Assembly: GCF_013280595.1 (NCBI RefSeq)
Contig: NZ_JAAATY010000001.1
Span: forward strand, 377,987-441,986
Reading direction: 5' to 3'
DNA from: Kibdelosporangium persicum
Lineage (GTDB): Bacteria; Actinomycetota; Actinomycetes; Mycobacteriales; Pseudonocardiaceae
Length of the DNA stretch: 64,000 nucleotides
Position numbers and translations under genes: made by a program
In this document: in pieces, positions 1 to 7,692 of the stretch
Numbering within the stretch: position 1 is the stretch's first letter
How the letters are laid out: each line of letters opens with the position of its first letter
Notes under the pieces: model-generated
What the model saw: only the letters and a program-made list of their open reading frames with translations
The model's database searches: none
Told to the model about the DNA's origin: nothing

Positions 1-4
1 TTAT

Positions 5-889
5 ATGAGATCGTCTCTGGCTGTGGACCTGCTCAGCGACGTGATCGCCGTGACCCGGACCGGGGAGCCGCGCTCGGCGAAGATCACGTGGACCACCCCG
101 TGGAGCCACTGGTTCGGGCCGGTACCCGCAGCGGCGGGCTTCCAAGTGATCCTGCACGGCAGATGCTGGCTGCTGCGACCCGGCCACGCACCCCTTGAGC
201 TGCGGGAAGGCGACATCCTCTTCCTGGCCCACGGCCAGGGCCACACTCTGGCCGACAGTCCGCCGGGCGCGGAACCGCGCGCCACCGCGACCCGGACAGT
301 GACGCTGTGCGGCGCCTACGAGCTGGACCCCGCGAGAGCCCATCCACTTCTGCGGACTTTGCCCGAAACCATCCACCTACCGGCTCGGCTGGGCGTCGAC
401 CTGCGGCTGGCGGTGGACCTGCTGAGCGCGGAGCTGACCGAGCCGCGTCTGGGCACGGACGCGTTGGTCCCGGCGTTGCTGGAGTCCCTGCTCGTCTACA
501 TCCTCAGGACCTGGTTCGAGTCTCCGGACGAACCGGCGACCGGCTGGGCGCTGGCCCTTCGTGATCCGGTGATCGCGGCCGCGCTGCGCGCCATGCACGA
601 GAATCCGGCTGAGCCGTGGACCGTCGCGACTCTGGCTTCCTCGGCGGGCCTCTCCCGGGCTCCGTTCGCCCGCCGCTTCGCGGAGAAGGTCGGTCAGCCG
701 CCGTTGACCTACTTGACCTGGTGGCGTATGACCATCGCCGCCCAGTTGCTGCGTGACACCACGGCTCCGCTGACCGTGATAGCCGGGAAGGTCGGCTACG
801 GGTCGGAGTTCGCCTTCTCGGCTGCTTTCAAGCGTCAGTTTGGTGTCTCTCCTGGTAGGTATCGGCGTGCTCGGGATCTTCAGTCGTAG
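5..889 (+). CDS. AraC family transcriptional regulator (cupin N-domain)
   Basis: A 294-residue transcription factor. The N-terminal half looks like the AraC cupin_6 ligand-binding domain, with a glycine/histidine-rich stretch around residues 75-90 (REGDILFLAHGQGH). The C-terminal ~100 residues hold the double helix-turn-helix: WTVATLASSAGLSRAPFARRF, then the second helix pair and the usual GYGSEFAFSAAFKRQFGVSPGRYR ending. Proteins of this layout often control a nearby oxidoreductase or efflux gene, but the likely target lies off the left edge. The ATG is the first in frame after the window start and no upstream sequence is available to judge a ribosome site, so the start is provisional. It converges on the PepSY gene with 7 bp between the stops. 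Confidence 0.85.
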   Translation: MRSSLAVDLLSDVIAVTRTGEPRSAKITWTTPWSHWFGPVPAAAGFQVILHGRCWLLRPGHAPLELREGDILFLAHGQGHTLADSPPGAEPRATATRTVTLCGAYELDPARAHPLLRTLPETIHLPARLGVDLRLAVDLLSAELTEPRLGTDALVPALLESLLVYILRTWFESPDEPATGWALALRDPVIAAALRAMHENPAEPWTVATLASSAGLSRAPFARRFAEKVGQPPLTYLTWWRMTIAAQLLRDTTAPLTVIAGKVGYGSEFAFSAAFKRQFGVSPGRYRRARDLQS

Positions 890-896
890 GTTCTTC

Positions 897-2258
897 CTAC
901 TTCTGGGCGTTTCTCCTGGTGGCTTTCGTTCGGCCGATCGCCGTGTCGACGAGGAGGAAGCCGATCAGCGACACGCCCAGAACCGGGAGGTACCACGCGA
1001 ACACGGCGGCCACCGCTACCAGGCCGGCCAGTACTGGTTTCGGCAGGGCCCGCCATGCCCCTCGGGGGTATGGTCTGCCGAAGGCGAGGGTGTCCTTCGT
1101 CGGTCTCCGGTGCCACCACATGCGATAGCCCCAGACGATCATGGCCAGCAGGGCCAGGCAGACCACTGCCAGAAGTATCTGGTTGGGCAGGCCGAACAGC
1201 ACACCCATGTGAGCGTCGATTCCCCACCGCGCCAACTTCGCGCCCACCGGATAGTCGTCGAACTTCAGGGTCGCCAGGACCTCGCCGGTGCCCGGGTCGA
1301 TGGCCGCCGAGTCCGCTTTGGTCGGCCAGGAATTCTGGATCTGCTTGACCACGTAGGAACTGCCTTGTTCGGCAGGCACCGCGATCTCGACCGCGCCGTC
1401 CAGACCGGCACCTCTGGCGATGTTCAGGATCTGGTCGACGCTCGCGCCGGTGACCTGGCCACCGCCGTGACTGTGCTCGCCGTGGCCGCCGTGGTCGGAC
1501 GCTGCGGCGGGCAGTGCCGGCGTTTCCCACGACAGTGCCGCGCGGATGTCACTGACCGTCTCGCCTGCGTACTGCGACCAGGTCAAGCCCGTGGCCGACA
1601 GGAACAGCAGGACGATCGCGACCGACGTACCCGTGGTGGCGTGCCAGGACAGCAGCCTCCGGCGGCCGGTGCCCTTCGCTGGCCGGCGGCGGCCCCACCA
1701 GAGGACCAGGCCGCCGAGCACCACCACCCAGAGCCAGCTCGCCGCCAGTTCGCTGTACAAGCGGCCGAAGTCGCCGAGGTGCAGGCCACGGTGCAGCTCG
1801 TCGATCCAGGTGCGGACGGGTCCGGCCTGGCTCGAGCCGTAGGTCTCCAGGGTGCCGCGGACCTCGCTGGTGTACGGGTCGACGTAGGCCGTCAGCCAGT
1901 GGCTCGGCGCCAGATCCGCCCGGCTGAAGATCACCTGCGTGGTCGCGTCCTCGGCGTCGCCTGGTCGTACGCGCACGAGGGTGGCGTCAGGCAAGGCCCG
2001 CTGTGCCGCGTCCACCTGCTCCTGCAGCGGCTGCTTGCCCTGCCCGACCGGCACAGTCATTTCGTGTGCGTAGATCACCCGTTCCAACTGCGGCGTGAAG
2101 ATGTACAGCAGGCCGCTCAGCGCCGCGACGAACAGGAACGGGCCCACGAACACGCCGAGGTAGAAGTGCAGCCTCAGCAACAGCGGGCGTAAGGAGCCTT
2201 TTCGCGCGGGTCTGGCCGACGCGGGCGTGGTCGCCTCAGTCAGTTCGTGGGTCGTCAT
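897..2258 (-). CDS. PepSY-associated transmembrane protein
   Basis: An integral membrane protein of about 453 residues from the PepSY_TM family, which is linked to reductase or metal-related electron transfer in the membrane. A first helix follows the N-terminus (HFYLGVFVGPFLFVAALSGLLYIF); further helices lie near residues 180-220 and at the C-terminus, with extracytoplasmic PepSY segments between. A histidine-rich loop (HGGHGEHSHGGG) suggests metal binding. I chose the internal ATG because GAGGA lies 5-9 nt upstream of it; an ATG 51 bp further out would add residues that look non-coding. It is divergent from the YbdK-like gene, with a palindromic repeat in between. Substrate is not predictable. 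Confidence 0.8.
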   Translation of the reverse strand: MTTHELTEATTPASARPARKGSLRPLLLRLHFYLGVFVGPFLFVAALSGLLYIFTPQLERVIYAHEMTVPVGQGKQPLQEQVDAAQRALPDATLVRVRPGDAEDATTQVIFSRADLAPSHWLTAYVDPYTSEVRGTLETYGSSQAGPVRTWIDELHRGLHLGDFGRLYSELAASWLWVVVLGGLVLWWGRRRPAKGTGRRRLLSWHATTGTSVAIVLLFLSATGLTWSQYAGETVSDIRAALSWETPALPAAASDHGGHGEHSHGGGQVTGASVDQILNIARGAGLDGAVEIAVPAEQGSSYVVKQIQNSWPTKADSAAIDPGTGEVLATLKFDDYPVGAKLARWGIDAHMGVLFGLPNQILLAVVCLALLAMIVWGYRMWWHRRPTKDTLAFGRPYPRGAWRALPKPVLAGLVAVAAVFAWYLPVLGVSLIGFLLVDTAIGRTKATRRNAQK

Positions 2259-2332
2259 CGTCGTCCTCGCGATCGCAGGGTGCTGGACAACCAGTCGGAT
2301 GAGAGCCACCGGAAGTTCCCGGCCTCCCCTTC

Positions 2333-2382
2333 CCCTCGTGAGCGTTTATCGGGGTTCTAACACTGATAAACACTCACGAGGG
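2333..2382 (+). repeat. 46-nt palindromic repeat, copy 1
   Basis: Inverted repeat with outer arms CCCTCGTGAG and CTCACGAGGG and inner arms GTTTATC and GATAAAC around a central TTCTAAC. The left arm has one deviation (GAGCG instead of GAGTG). It lies between two divergently transcribed genes, so it cannot be acting as a terminator for either. Four more copies occur at about 26.8, 32.1, 40.3 and 49.4 kb. Confidence 0.92.
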
Positions 2383-2398
2383 CGGGTACTCCCTGGTC

Positions 2399-3400
2399 GT
2401 GACGATCGGTGTGGAAGAGGAGTTCCTGGTCGTGGATCCGGTCACCCGCCGGACCGCGCCCTTCGCGGACTCCGTGCTCAAGCAGGTCGGGCGGCTGCCG
2501 CGCGGCGCCCGGGTGCATCCGGAGATGCTCACCAGTCAGGTCGAGTTCGCCACCGGTGTCTGTGACTCCCTCGGTGACCTGAGGGAACAGCTCGTCGCGG
2601 GACGGCGGGAACTGGCCGCCGCCGCCGGACGCGAGGGCCTGGGGCTGGTCTCGTCGGGTACTGCGGTACTGGCCGGACTGGACGTGCCCATGACGTCCGG
2701 TGCCCGTTTCGAGCGGATCGCGGGTATGTACGCGGGCGTCCTCGAGGACTACGAGGTCTCGGGGTGCCATGTGCACGTCGGGATCGAGGATCGGGACACC
2801 GCTGTCGCCGTGATCAACCACCTGTCGTACTGGTTGCCGACGTTGCTGGCGGTGTCCGCCAACTCACCGTTCGACAACGGACGCGACACCGGATATGCCA
2901 GTTGGCGGATGGTCCAGCAGTCACGGCTGCCAGGCGGTGGGCTGACGCCGTGGTTCGGTTCCGCCGCCGAGCACGATCACGCCGTCGATCAGCTGGTGGA
3001 CCTGGGGGTGCTCGTCGACCACGCCATGACGTTCTGGCTCGCGCGGCCGTCGCCGCGTTATCCCACGGTCGAGGTGCGGGTGGCGGACGCGGCGGCGACC
3101 GTGGACGAAGCCGTGCAGCAGGCCGCGCTGACCGAGGCACTCGTGAAGTACGCCCTCGACCAGCTGGATGCCGGGCACGAGGCGAAGCCGATTCCGGACC
3201 AGTGGGCGGCGGCCGCGGTCTGGTCCGCCGCACGGTACGGAATGGACGGTCCGGGGATCGACCTGCGGACCGGACAGTGCGTGCCCGCCAAGGTCCTGCT
3301 TGCTGAACTGACCGCGTTGACCGGAACGGACGTGCACGTCAGACCGCGGATGACGGGCGATCCGGTGACCGTGGTCGACGCCTTGTTGGAGGAACTGTGA
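2399..3400 (+). CDS. YbdK-type carboxylate-amine ligase (GCS2 family)
   Basis: A 333-residue ATP-dependent carboxylate-amine ligase of the glutamate-cysteine ligase type 2 family. Hallmarks: the N-terminal TIGVEEEFLVVD strand, the metal/ATP-site histidines in SGCHVHVGIED, and the conserved NSPFDNGRDTGYASWR segment. E. coli YbdK has weak glutamate-cysteine ligase activity; the true substrate of most homologues is unknown. The GTG start is followed directly by the family N-terminus. Its last 4 bp overlap the iron-enzyme gene, so the two are almost certainly co-translated. A second family member lies at 33058. Confidence 0.85.
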   Translation: MTIGVEEEFLVVDPVTRRTAPFADSVLKQVGRLPRGARVHPEMLTSQVEFATGVCDSLGDLREQLVAGRRELAAAAGREGLGLVSSGTAVLAGLDVPMTSGARFERIAGMYAGVLEDYEVSGCHVHVGIEDRDTAVAVINHLSYWLPTLLAVSANSPFDNGRDTGYASWRMVQQSRLPGGGLTPWFGSAAEHDHAVDQLVDLGVLVDHAMTFWLARPSPRYPTVEVRVADAAATVDEAVQQAALTEALVKYALDQLDAGHEAKPIPDQWAAAAVWSAARYGMDGPGIDLRTGQCVPAKVLLAELTALTGTDVHVRPRMTGDPVTVVDALLEEL

Positions 3401-4350
3401 AGTTGCCGGAGCCCCGTGGGCCCCTTTCCCACGCGGTGATCGACATGCTGCGTGGCGGCAGCCGGGAGTGGCCGGCGATGTCCGACCCCTACGGCGAAGA
3501 CCTGCAGTTGGCGCTGCATACCGCGTACGAACTGCACTACCGCGGTTTCACCGGCGTGGATCCCGAATGGGAATGGGATCCCGACCTGCTGCGGCTACGC
3601 CGTGAGATGGAGAAGGCGTTCCTTGACGCGTTGCGTGCCGACGTGCGCGGCGGCGACGACATCGAAGGCGAACTGGCCGAGTTGCTGGTCGAGCCGGTCG
3701 ACGGCAAGGGCGTCAGCCACTTCCTCAAGGACGAGGGGGAGTGGTGGCACATGCGTGAGTACTTCGTGCACCGGTCGATCTACCACCACAAGGAGGCCGA
3801 CCCGCACGCGTGGGTGATCCCCCGGTTGCAGGGGCAGGCCAAGGCAGCCCTGGTCGCGGTCGAGTTCGACGAGTTCGGCGGCGGCCGGGGCGACCGGCTG
3901 CACTCCCAGCTGTACGTCGACCTGCTCGCCGGGGCCGGGCTGAACACCGGCTACCTGCACTACCTCGACCAGGCACCGGCCGAGATGCTGGCCGTGGTGA
4001 ACATGATGTCCCTGTTCGGGCTGCACCGGTCACTGCGCGGTGCGCTGGTCGGGCATTTCGCCGCCGCGGAGATCACCACCGCCCCCAGCGCGCAGCGGAT
4101 GGTCAAGGCGCTCGCGCGGCTGGAGGCGGACGAGGCGTGCGTGCACTTCTACACCGAACACATGGAAGCCGACGCGGTGCACGAACAAGTGATGCGCCGC
4201 GACGTCATCGGTGACCTGCTCAAGCGTGAGCCGGAACTGACCGGATCGGTCGTGTTCGGCATCCAGGCGACCGAACTGCTGGAGGACCGGTTCGGCGAGC
4301 ACGTCCTCAGTTCGTGGCGGGCCGGTCGTTCTTCGCTTCGTCAGTCCTGA
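3397..4350 (+). CDS. Iron-containing redox enzyme family protein (haem-oxygenase-like fold)
   Basis: A 317-residue protein of the iron-containing redox / haem-oxygenase-like oxidase group. The C-terminal two thirds carries the pattern typical of these proteins: EFDEFGGGRGDRLHSQLY, then ACVHFYTEHMEADAVHEQV, placing Glu and His residues to bind a metal, probably a dinuclear iron centre as in characterised HDO enzymes. The N-terminal ~100 residues form a separate helical region. It overlaps the upstream YbdK-like ligase by 4 bp and its 3' end overlaps the convergent CDGSH gene by 44 bp. Ligase plus oxidase suggests a small-molecule pathway, with product unknown. Confidence 0.82.
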   Translation: MKLPEPRGPLSHAVIDMLRGGSREWPAMSDPYGEDLQLALHTAYELHYRGFTGVDPEWEWDPDLLRLRREMEKAFLDALRADVRGGDDIEGELAELLVEPVDGKGVSHFLKDEGEWWHMREYFVHRSIYHHKEADPHAWVIPRLQGQAKAALVAVEFDEFGGGRGDRLHSQLYVDLLAGAGLNTGYLHYLDQAPAEMLAVVNMMSLFGLHRSLRGALVGHFAAAEITTAPSAQRMVKALARLEADEACVHFYTEHMEADAVHEQVMRRDVIGDLLKREPELTGSVVFGIQATELLEDRFGEHVLSSWRAGRSSLRQS

Positions 4351-4537
4351 CCTTGCGGCGGTGGCTGGTGTCGCAGAACGGATACCGTTTGCTGCGCCGG
4401 CACGCGCACACCGCGACGACGAACCGGTCGGAGCGGACGACGGTACCGTCGTCCATGGTGACTTCGACCGGTCCGTCGATCAGGATCGGTCCGCCCGGTA
4501 CGACGACGACTCGCCGTGCCTCATCGGGTCGGGACAT
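4307..4537 (-). CDS. CDGSH iron-sulfur domain protein
   Basis: A 76-residue protein with a single CDGSH-type [2Fe-2S] site: C44 and C46 (CACRRSK), C55 (YPFCD) and H59 (TSH), the 3-Cys/1-His ligand set. The first 40 residues form the small beta-rich lead-in usual in the bacterial type. Such proteins carry electrons or clusters in redox pathways. The 5' end overlaps the methyltransferase gene upstream by 17 bp, so the two are one operon. The 3' end overlaps the convergent iron-enzyme gene by 44 bp, an unusually deep overlap of two real genes that suggests a conserved compact module. Confidence 0.88.
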   Translation of the reverse strand: MSRPDEARRVVVVPGGPILIDGPVEVTMDDGTVVRSDRFVVAVCACRRSKRYPFCDTSHRRKVRTDEAKNDRPATN

Positions 4538-5174
4538 CGGCGCGGATCACCACCAGTTCCTCGTGGTCCTGGCCGGGCTCGACAAGCCCTTGGGACACAA
4601 GCCATTCCGTGCGTGACCGCATCACGGGTCCGAACGGGACGACCTGACGGGCGATCACGGAGGCCTTCAAACCGGATCCCCGCAACGCATGGACAGTGCT
4701 GTCCGAACCACACAGTTCGGAGTGGACGATCAAAGCCATGCCGTCCTCGTTCAACAGCAACGGGATGACGGCACACAAGGGATCGAGGACCGCGCGGCCA
4801 CGGTCTCCGGCGTCCCACGCCCTGGCCTTGCCGTGCGGGGCGACCTGACGTGCGGGCACATAGGGAGGATTCGCCAGGATGACGTCGAAGCGTTCCCTGC
4901 CGACGAGATCGCCGAAATGCCCGCGCAACGCACGGATCGGGACGCCGTTGACGCGCCCGTTCACCCACGCGGCGGTGGCTGCCCGTCGGGACACGTCGAT
5001 CGCGGTCACTTCGGCGGCACCGAGCCGACCCGCCGTCACAGCGAGTGCACCGGTCCCGGTGCAGACGTCCAGAACGGACGCCCGGGCGGGAAGCGGCGCC
5101 GTGCGCAGGGCATCGGCCAACAGCCAGGTGTCTTCCTGCGGGCGGTACACACCCGGCGGTCTGAGCAGCCACAT
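4521..5174 (-). CDS. HemK2/MTQ2-type class I SAM methyltransferase
   Basis: A 217-residue Rossmann methyltransferase. SAM motif I is VLDVCTGTGALAV (about residues 34-46), an acidic D60 follows (TAIDVS), and the NPPY tetrapeptide of N-glutamine/adenine methyltransferases is at 102-105 (LANPPYVPA). The N-terminus GVYRPQEDTWLL is characteristic of HemK2/MTQ2 homologues. Eukaryotic relatives methylate release factor; the actinobacterial target is unproven. It is the first gene of a two-gene operon with the CDGSH gene, facing the YbdK/iron-enzyme pair. The ATG start fits the family N-terminus. Confidence 0.82.
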   Translation of the reverse strand: MWLLRPPGVYRPQEDTWLLADALRTAPLPARASVLDVCTGTGALAVTAGRLGAAEVTAIDVSRRAATAAWVNGRVNGVPIRALRGHFGDLVGRERFDVILANPPYVPARQVAPHGKARAWDAGDRGRAVLDPLCAVIPLLLNEDGMALIVHSELCGSDSTVHALRGSGLKASVIARQVVPFGPVMRSRTEWLVSQGLVEPGQDHEELVVIRADVPTR

Positions 5175-5212
5175 AGGACGTAGATTCCCGTTGCGCGACC
5201 GGTCAAACTGCT

Positions 5213-5617
5213 TCAGGCGCCGGACTTCCCGGCGTCCATTCGCTCTCTGTAGCGCTGTTGCGCCTCGGCCAGCAACTCGTCACCCAACCACGCCACAGGC
5301 GTCACGTTGACCAGCAGCGGTTCGTTGTCCGGGCCATGGCTGATCACCTCACCGGTCAGCACCCACGGCCGGGCGCCCTCGTCGACCTTCTGCACGTACT
5401 GGCAGATCCGCCGGGCCATCCAGTCCTCTGTGGGCAAAGTCCACCAGGACGGCGGGCGTAACGGGTTGGCCGAGTGTCCCGGCATGCGCAGACCGCTTTC
5501 GTGATCCACGCTGGGGTGCACGGCATCGGCTTCCGGCCCCGAGGAGTACCTCAGGAACAGCGGCAGATCCATGCCCATCAGCTCGATCAGCTGGTCGAGC
5601 CTCGTCACCACAGGCAT
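5213..5617 (-). CDS. DUF6098 family protein
   Basis: A 134-residue cytoplasmic protein of unknown function matching the actinobacterial DUF6098 type: N-terminal RLDQLIELMGMDLPLFLRYS, central SVDHESGLRMPGHS, then NPLRPPSWWTLPTEDWMARRICQY. The open frame extends far upstream but the extension is antisense to the hemerythrin gene and is not coding. The ATG chosen has GGGTGGG just upstream and begins directly before the conserved part. It is divergent from the hemerythrin gene across 93 bp. Homologues tend to sit near stress genes; no activity can be inferred. Confidence 0.8.
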   Translation of the reverse strand: MPVVTRLDQLIELMGMDLPLFLRYSSGPEADAVHPSVDHESGLRMPGHSANPLRPPSWWTLPTEDWMARRICQYVQKVDEGARPWVLTGEVISHGPDNEPLLVNVTPVAWLGDELLAEAQQRYRERMDAGKSGA

Positions 5618-5648
5618 TCCCACCCGCAGGTGGTTCCCACGTCCGGCC

Positions 5649-5675
5649 GTATTAAACGCGACAACCGGCGGGTAA
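5649..5675 (+). promoter_or_regulatory. SigB-like promoter of the hemerythrin gene
   Basis: GTATT at 5649-5653, 16-nt spacer, GGGTAA at 5670-5675; the start codon is 35 bp downstream. This resembles the actinomycete stress-sigma pattern GNNTN-14 to 16-GGGTAY with a weaker last base. The motif is short and could occur by chance. Confidence 0.35.
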
Positions 5676-5710
5676 CCCCCGGATACCGAGACTGACTTCT
5701 GGGAGGGATC

Positions 5711-6211
5711 ATGTCGACCGACGCCATTGTGCTGCTGAAGGAAGACCACAAGCAGATCCGCAGGCTGTTCACCGAGTTCACCAACGCGGGCGAGAACGCG
5801 ACGGCGACCAAGGGCCGGCTGGTCGACAAGATGATCGAGCTGCTGACCGTGCACACGTACATCGAGAACGAGTGCATGTACCCAGAGGTGCGCAAGCTCC
5901 TGCCGGACATCGAGGACGACGTGCTGGAGTCCTATGAGGAGCATCATGTCGCGGACGTGCTGTGCGCCGAGCTGGCCATGATGAAGCCGGAGGACGAGCG
6001 GTTCGACGCCAAGACGACCGTGCTGATCGAGAACGTCACGCACCACATGGAGGAAGAGGAGTCCGAGTGGTTCCCCAAGGTCCGTGCGGGCCTGGGCCGC
6101 AAGCAGTTGCAGGAGATCGGCGCCAGGATGATCGAGATGCGGAAGCAGGCGCCGCGCAGGCCGTCGCAGCCGAGCGCGCTCAAGAAGGCGGTGGACGCGA
6201 TACTCTCGTAA
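5711..6211 (+). CDS. Hemerythrin HHE domain protein
   Basis: A 166-residue four-helix protein of the hemerythrin HHE family, which binds a di-iron site for oxygen, NO or iron sensing/storage. Iron-ligand motifs appear in order: LKEDHKQIRRLF (residues ~9-20), HTYIENECMYPE (~49), EEHHVADVL (~76) and HHMEEEESEWFP (~108). A lysine/arginine-rich tail follows. GGGAGG precedes the ATG with good spacing. The next small gene starts 35 bp downstream, so they probably share a transcript. A stress-sigma-like promoter lies upstream. Confidence 0.9.
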   Translation: MSTDAIVLLKEDHKQIRRLFTEFTNAGENATATKGRLVDKMIELLTVHTYIENECMYPEVRKLLPDIEDDVLESYEEHHVADVLCAELAMMKPEDERFDAKTTVLIENVTHHMEEEESEWFPKVRAGLGRKQLQEIGARMIEMRKQAPRRPSQPSALKKAVDAILS

Positions 6212-6246
6212 TGGCGGGAGCGCCACCAGGTGGAATGGAGCAGCTG

Positions 6247-6522
6247 ATGACCGAGCCGGACCCGAGGATCGTCGACGCCGAGATCGTCGAGGAACCGGCG
6301 CAGCCGGTCCCGCAGCCGCAGTTCGACTACACCGACGGTGGCGTGCCCACGTTCGACTACGTACGCGACCGGATCGAGAACAAGTACGCCACCTCGATCG
6401 GCGCCAACGAACTGGCCGAGGACACGCCGCAGGCCAAGTCGGTCGACGAGCAGATGGCCGAGCGCGAGCAGGCCGGCCGCGACAAGCTGGAGGAGATCCG
6501 CCGGCAACTGCGTGGCGAGTGA
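6247..6522 (+). CDS. Small acidic hypothetical protein
   Basis: A 91-residue acidic, proline-rich then helical protein: residues 1-35 are low-complexity (EIVEEPAQPVPQPQ), residues 36-91 look helical and charged (DEQMAEREQAGRDKLEEIRRQLRGE). No catalytic motif is seen. I placed the start at the ATG with GGAG 8 nt upstream; two further ATGs upstream in frame would add 4-12 residues. Position after the hemerythrin gene and similar base composition suggest it is a stress-regulon companion. Function unknown. Confidence 0.6.
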   Translation: MTEPDPRIVDAEIVEEPAQPVPQPQFDYTDGGVPTFDYVRDRIENKYATSIGANELAEDTPQAKSVDEQMAEREQAGRDKLEEIRRQLRGE

Positions 6523-6631
6523 CCGATCCGATCGAGTTGCGCCTGCCCGCCGTCACATTACGTGGCGGGTAATCGACGCCATTCCCTCCTTCGAACAGGA
6601 TGGACACATCCGATTCGAAAGGGAGAACACC

Positions 6632-6979
6632 ATGACCGCCTACGGAATCGCCCACCTGCGCCAGGCCGGGCCGCCGCACCCCGAGGTGTACGAGTACCTG
6701 GAGCGCATCCAGGCCACTATGGATCCGTATGGCGCGAAGTTCCTCGTGCACGGTGGCGAGATGGACGTCCTGGAAGGGGTCTGGCCGGGAGCTCTCGTGA
6801 TGATCGAGTTTCCGAGCATGGACGCCGCACGCGAGTGGTACCGGTCACCGGCGTACCAGGAGATCCTGCCGCTGCGGGCCGATCACATGGTCGGGGACCT
6901 CATCCTGGTCGAAGGGTGCGGGCCCGATCACGACTCCGCGCAGTTCGCCGCCGAACTCCGGGCGGTTCACAGCCGGTAG
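6632..6979 (+). CDS. DUF1330 domain protein
   Basis: A 115-residue dimeric alpha/beta-barrel type protein matching DUF1330: a strand at residues 3-9, FLVHGGEMDVLEG near 37-49, and the family signature ALVMIEFPSMDAAREWYRSPAYQEILPLR at about 54-82. Members are related in fold to EthD/NIPSNAP stress-responsive proteins, with no settled activity. AAGGGAGA lies 7 nt upstream of the ATG. The 3' end overlaps the convergent DnaJ-domain gene by 13 bp. Confidence 0.85.
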   Translation: MTAYGIAHLRQAGPPHPEVYEYLERIQATMDPYGAKFLVHGGEMDVLEGVWPGALVMIEFPSMDAAREWYRSPAYQEILPLRADHMVGDLILVEGCGPDHDSAQFAAELRAVHSR

Positions 6980-7653
6980 CCGTGGTCCAGCAGGGCGGCG
7001 ATCGGCGGGTGGTCGAGCAGACGGTGGTGGAAATCCTGGGCCTGGCGCCGGATTTCCACCGCACGCCGGACGATCGGCCGCATTCCCAGCACCAGCAGGG
7101 TGATGATCGTGGCCCACAGCAGGAACAACAGCGTCAAGGAATGGGACGGCTCGAAGAGGAAAAGCAGGTACCCGATCATCGCGACCAGACCGAGAAACGC
7201 CGCGACCAGCAAAGCGAATCCGAGCCGGGACGACGCCCCTGCCGTTTGCAGTGCCGCGACGAGCCGCCGGTCTCGGGCATTGACCCGCTGTGACCAGCAC
7301 CAGTCGCAGTACGGCAAATCCACTCGCTCCTCGGGCACGTCGAGCTTGGTCAGGACGATGACCAGCGGTCTTCGGGCCGTGCGCACCCCGCACGACCAGC
7401 AGATCATCCGTTTCCACCTGTCCGGTCTTCGCCGCGCTCGGGTTGTGGTGGAGGCGGTGTACGCCGAAGGCATGCTGACCGTGCGAAGGGCCCGGATTTT
7501 CCGGTACGCCTGCTGAATCCGCTGGAATGTGTCGACGTTTCCCCCGTTGTCCGGGTGGGCGCGCCGTACCAGCTTCCGGTACGCCGATCTCAGTTCGGCG
7601 TCCGAAACCGACTTGGGTACGCCGAGAATGGCGTAATAGTCGACATCCGGCAC
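6967..7653 (-). CDS. J-domain (DnaJ) membrane protein
   Basis: A 228-residue protein with an N-terminal J domain: DYYAILGVPKSVSDAELRSAYRKLVRRAHPDNGG, whose HPD tripeptide (about residues 33-35) stimulates Hsp70 ATPase. The remainder lacks the Gly/Phe and zinc regions of true DnaJ; it has a Cys-pair segment (CWSCGVRTARRP, later CDWCW) and then two hydrophobic helices near residues 150-200. It is probably a membrane-tethered co-chaperone. The start is GTG. A TACTGT -10-like box lies about 8 nt upstream, so translation may be leaderless. Confidence 0.8.
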   Translation of the reverse strand: MPDVDYYAILGVPKSVSDAELRSAYRKLVRRAHPDNGGNVDTFQRIQQAYRKIRALRTVSMPSAYTASTTTRARRRPDRWKRMICWSCGVRTARRPLVIVLTKLDVPEERVDLPYCDWCWSQRVNARDRRLVAALQTAGASSRLGFALLVAAFLGLVAMIGYLLFLFEPSHSLTLLFLLWATIITLLVLGMRPIVRRAVEIRRQAQDFHHRLLDHPPIAALLDHGYRL

Positions 7654-7692
7654 AGCTCAGTACAGTACCGCCGGGTCCATCACTCAACTGTG

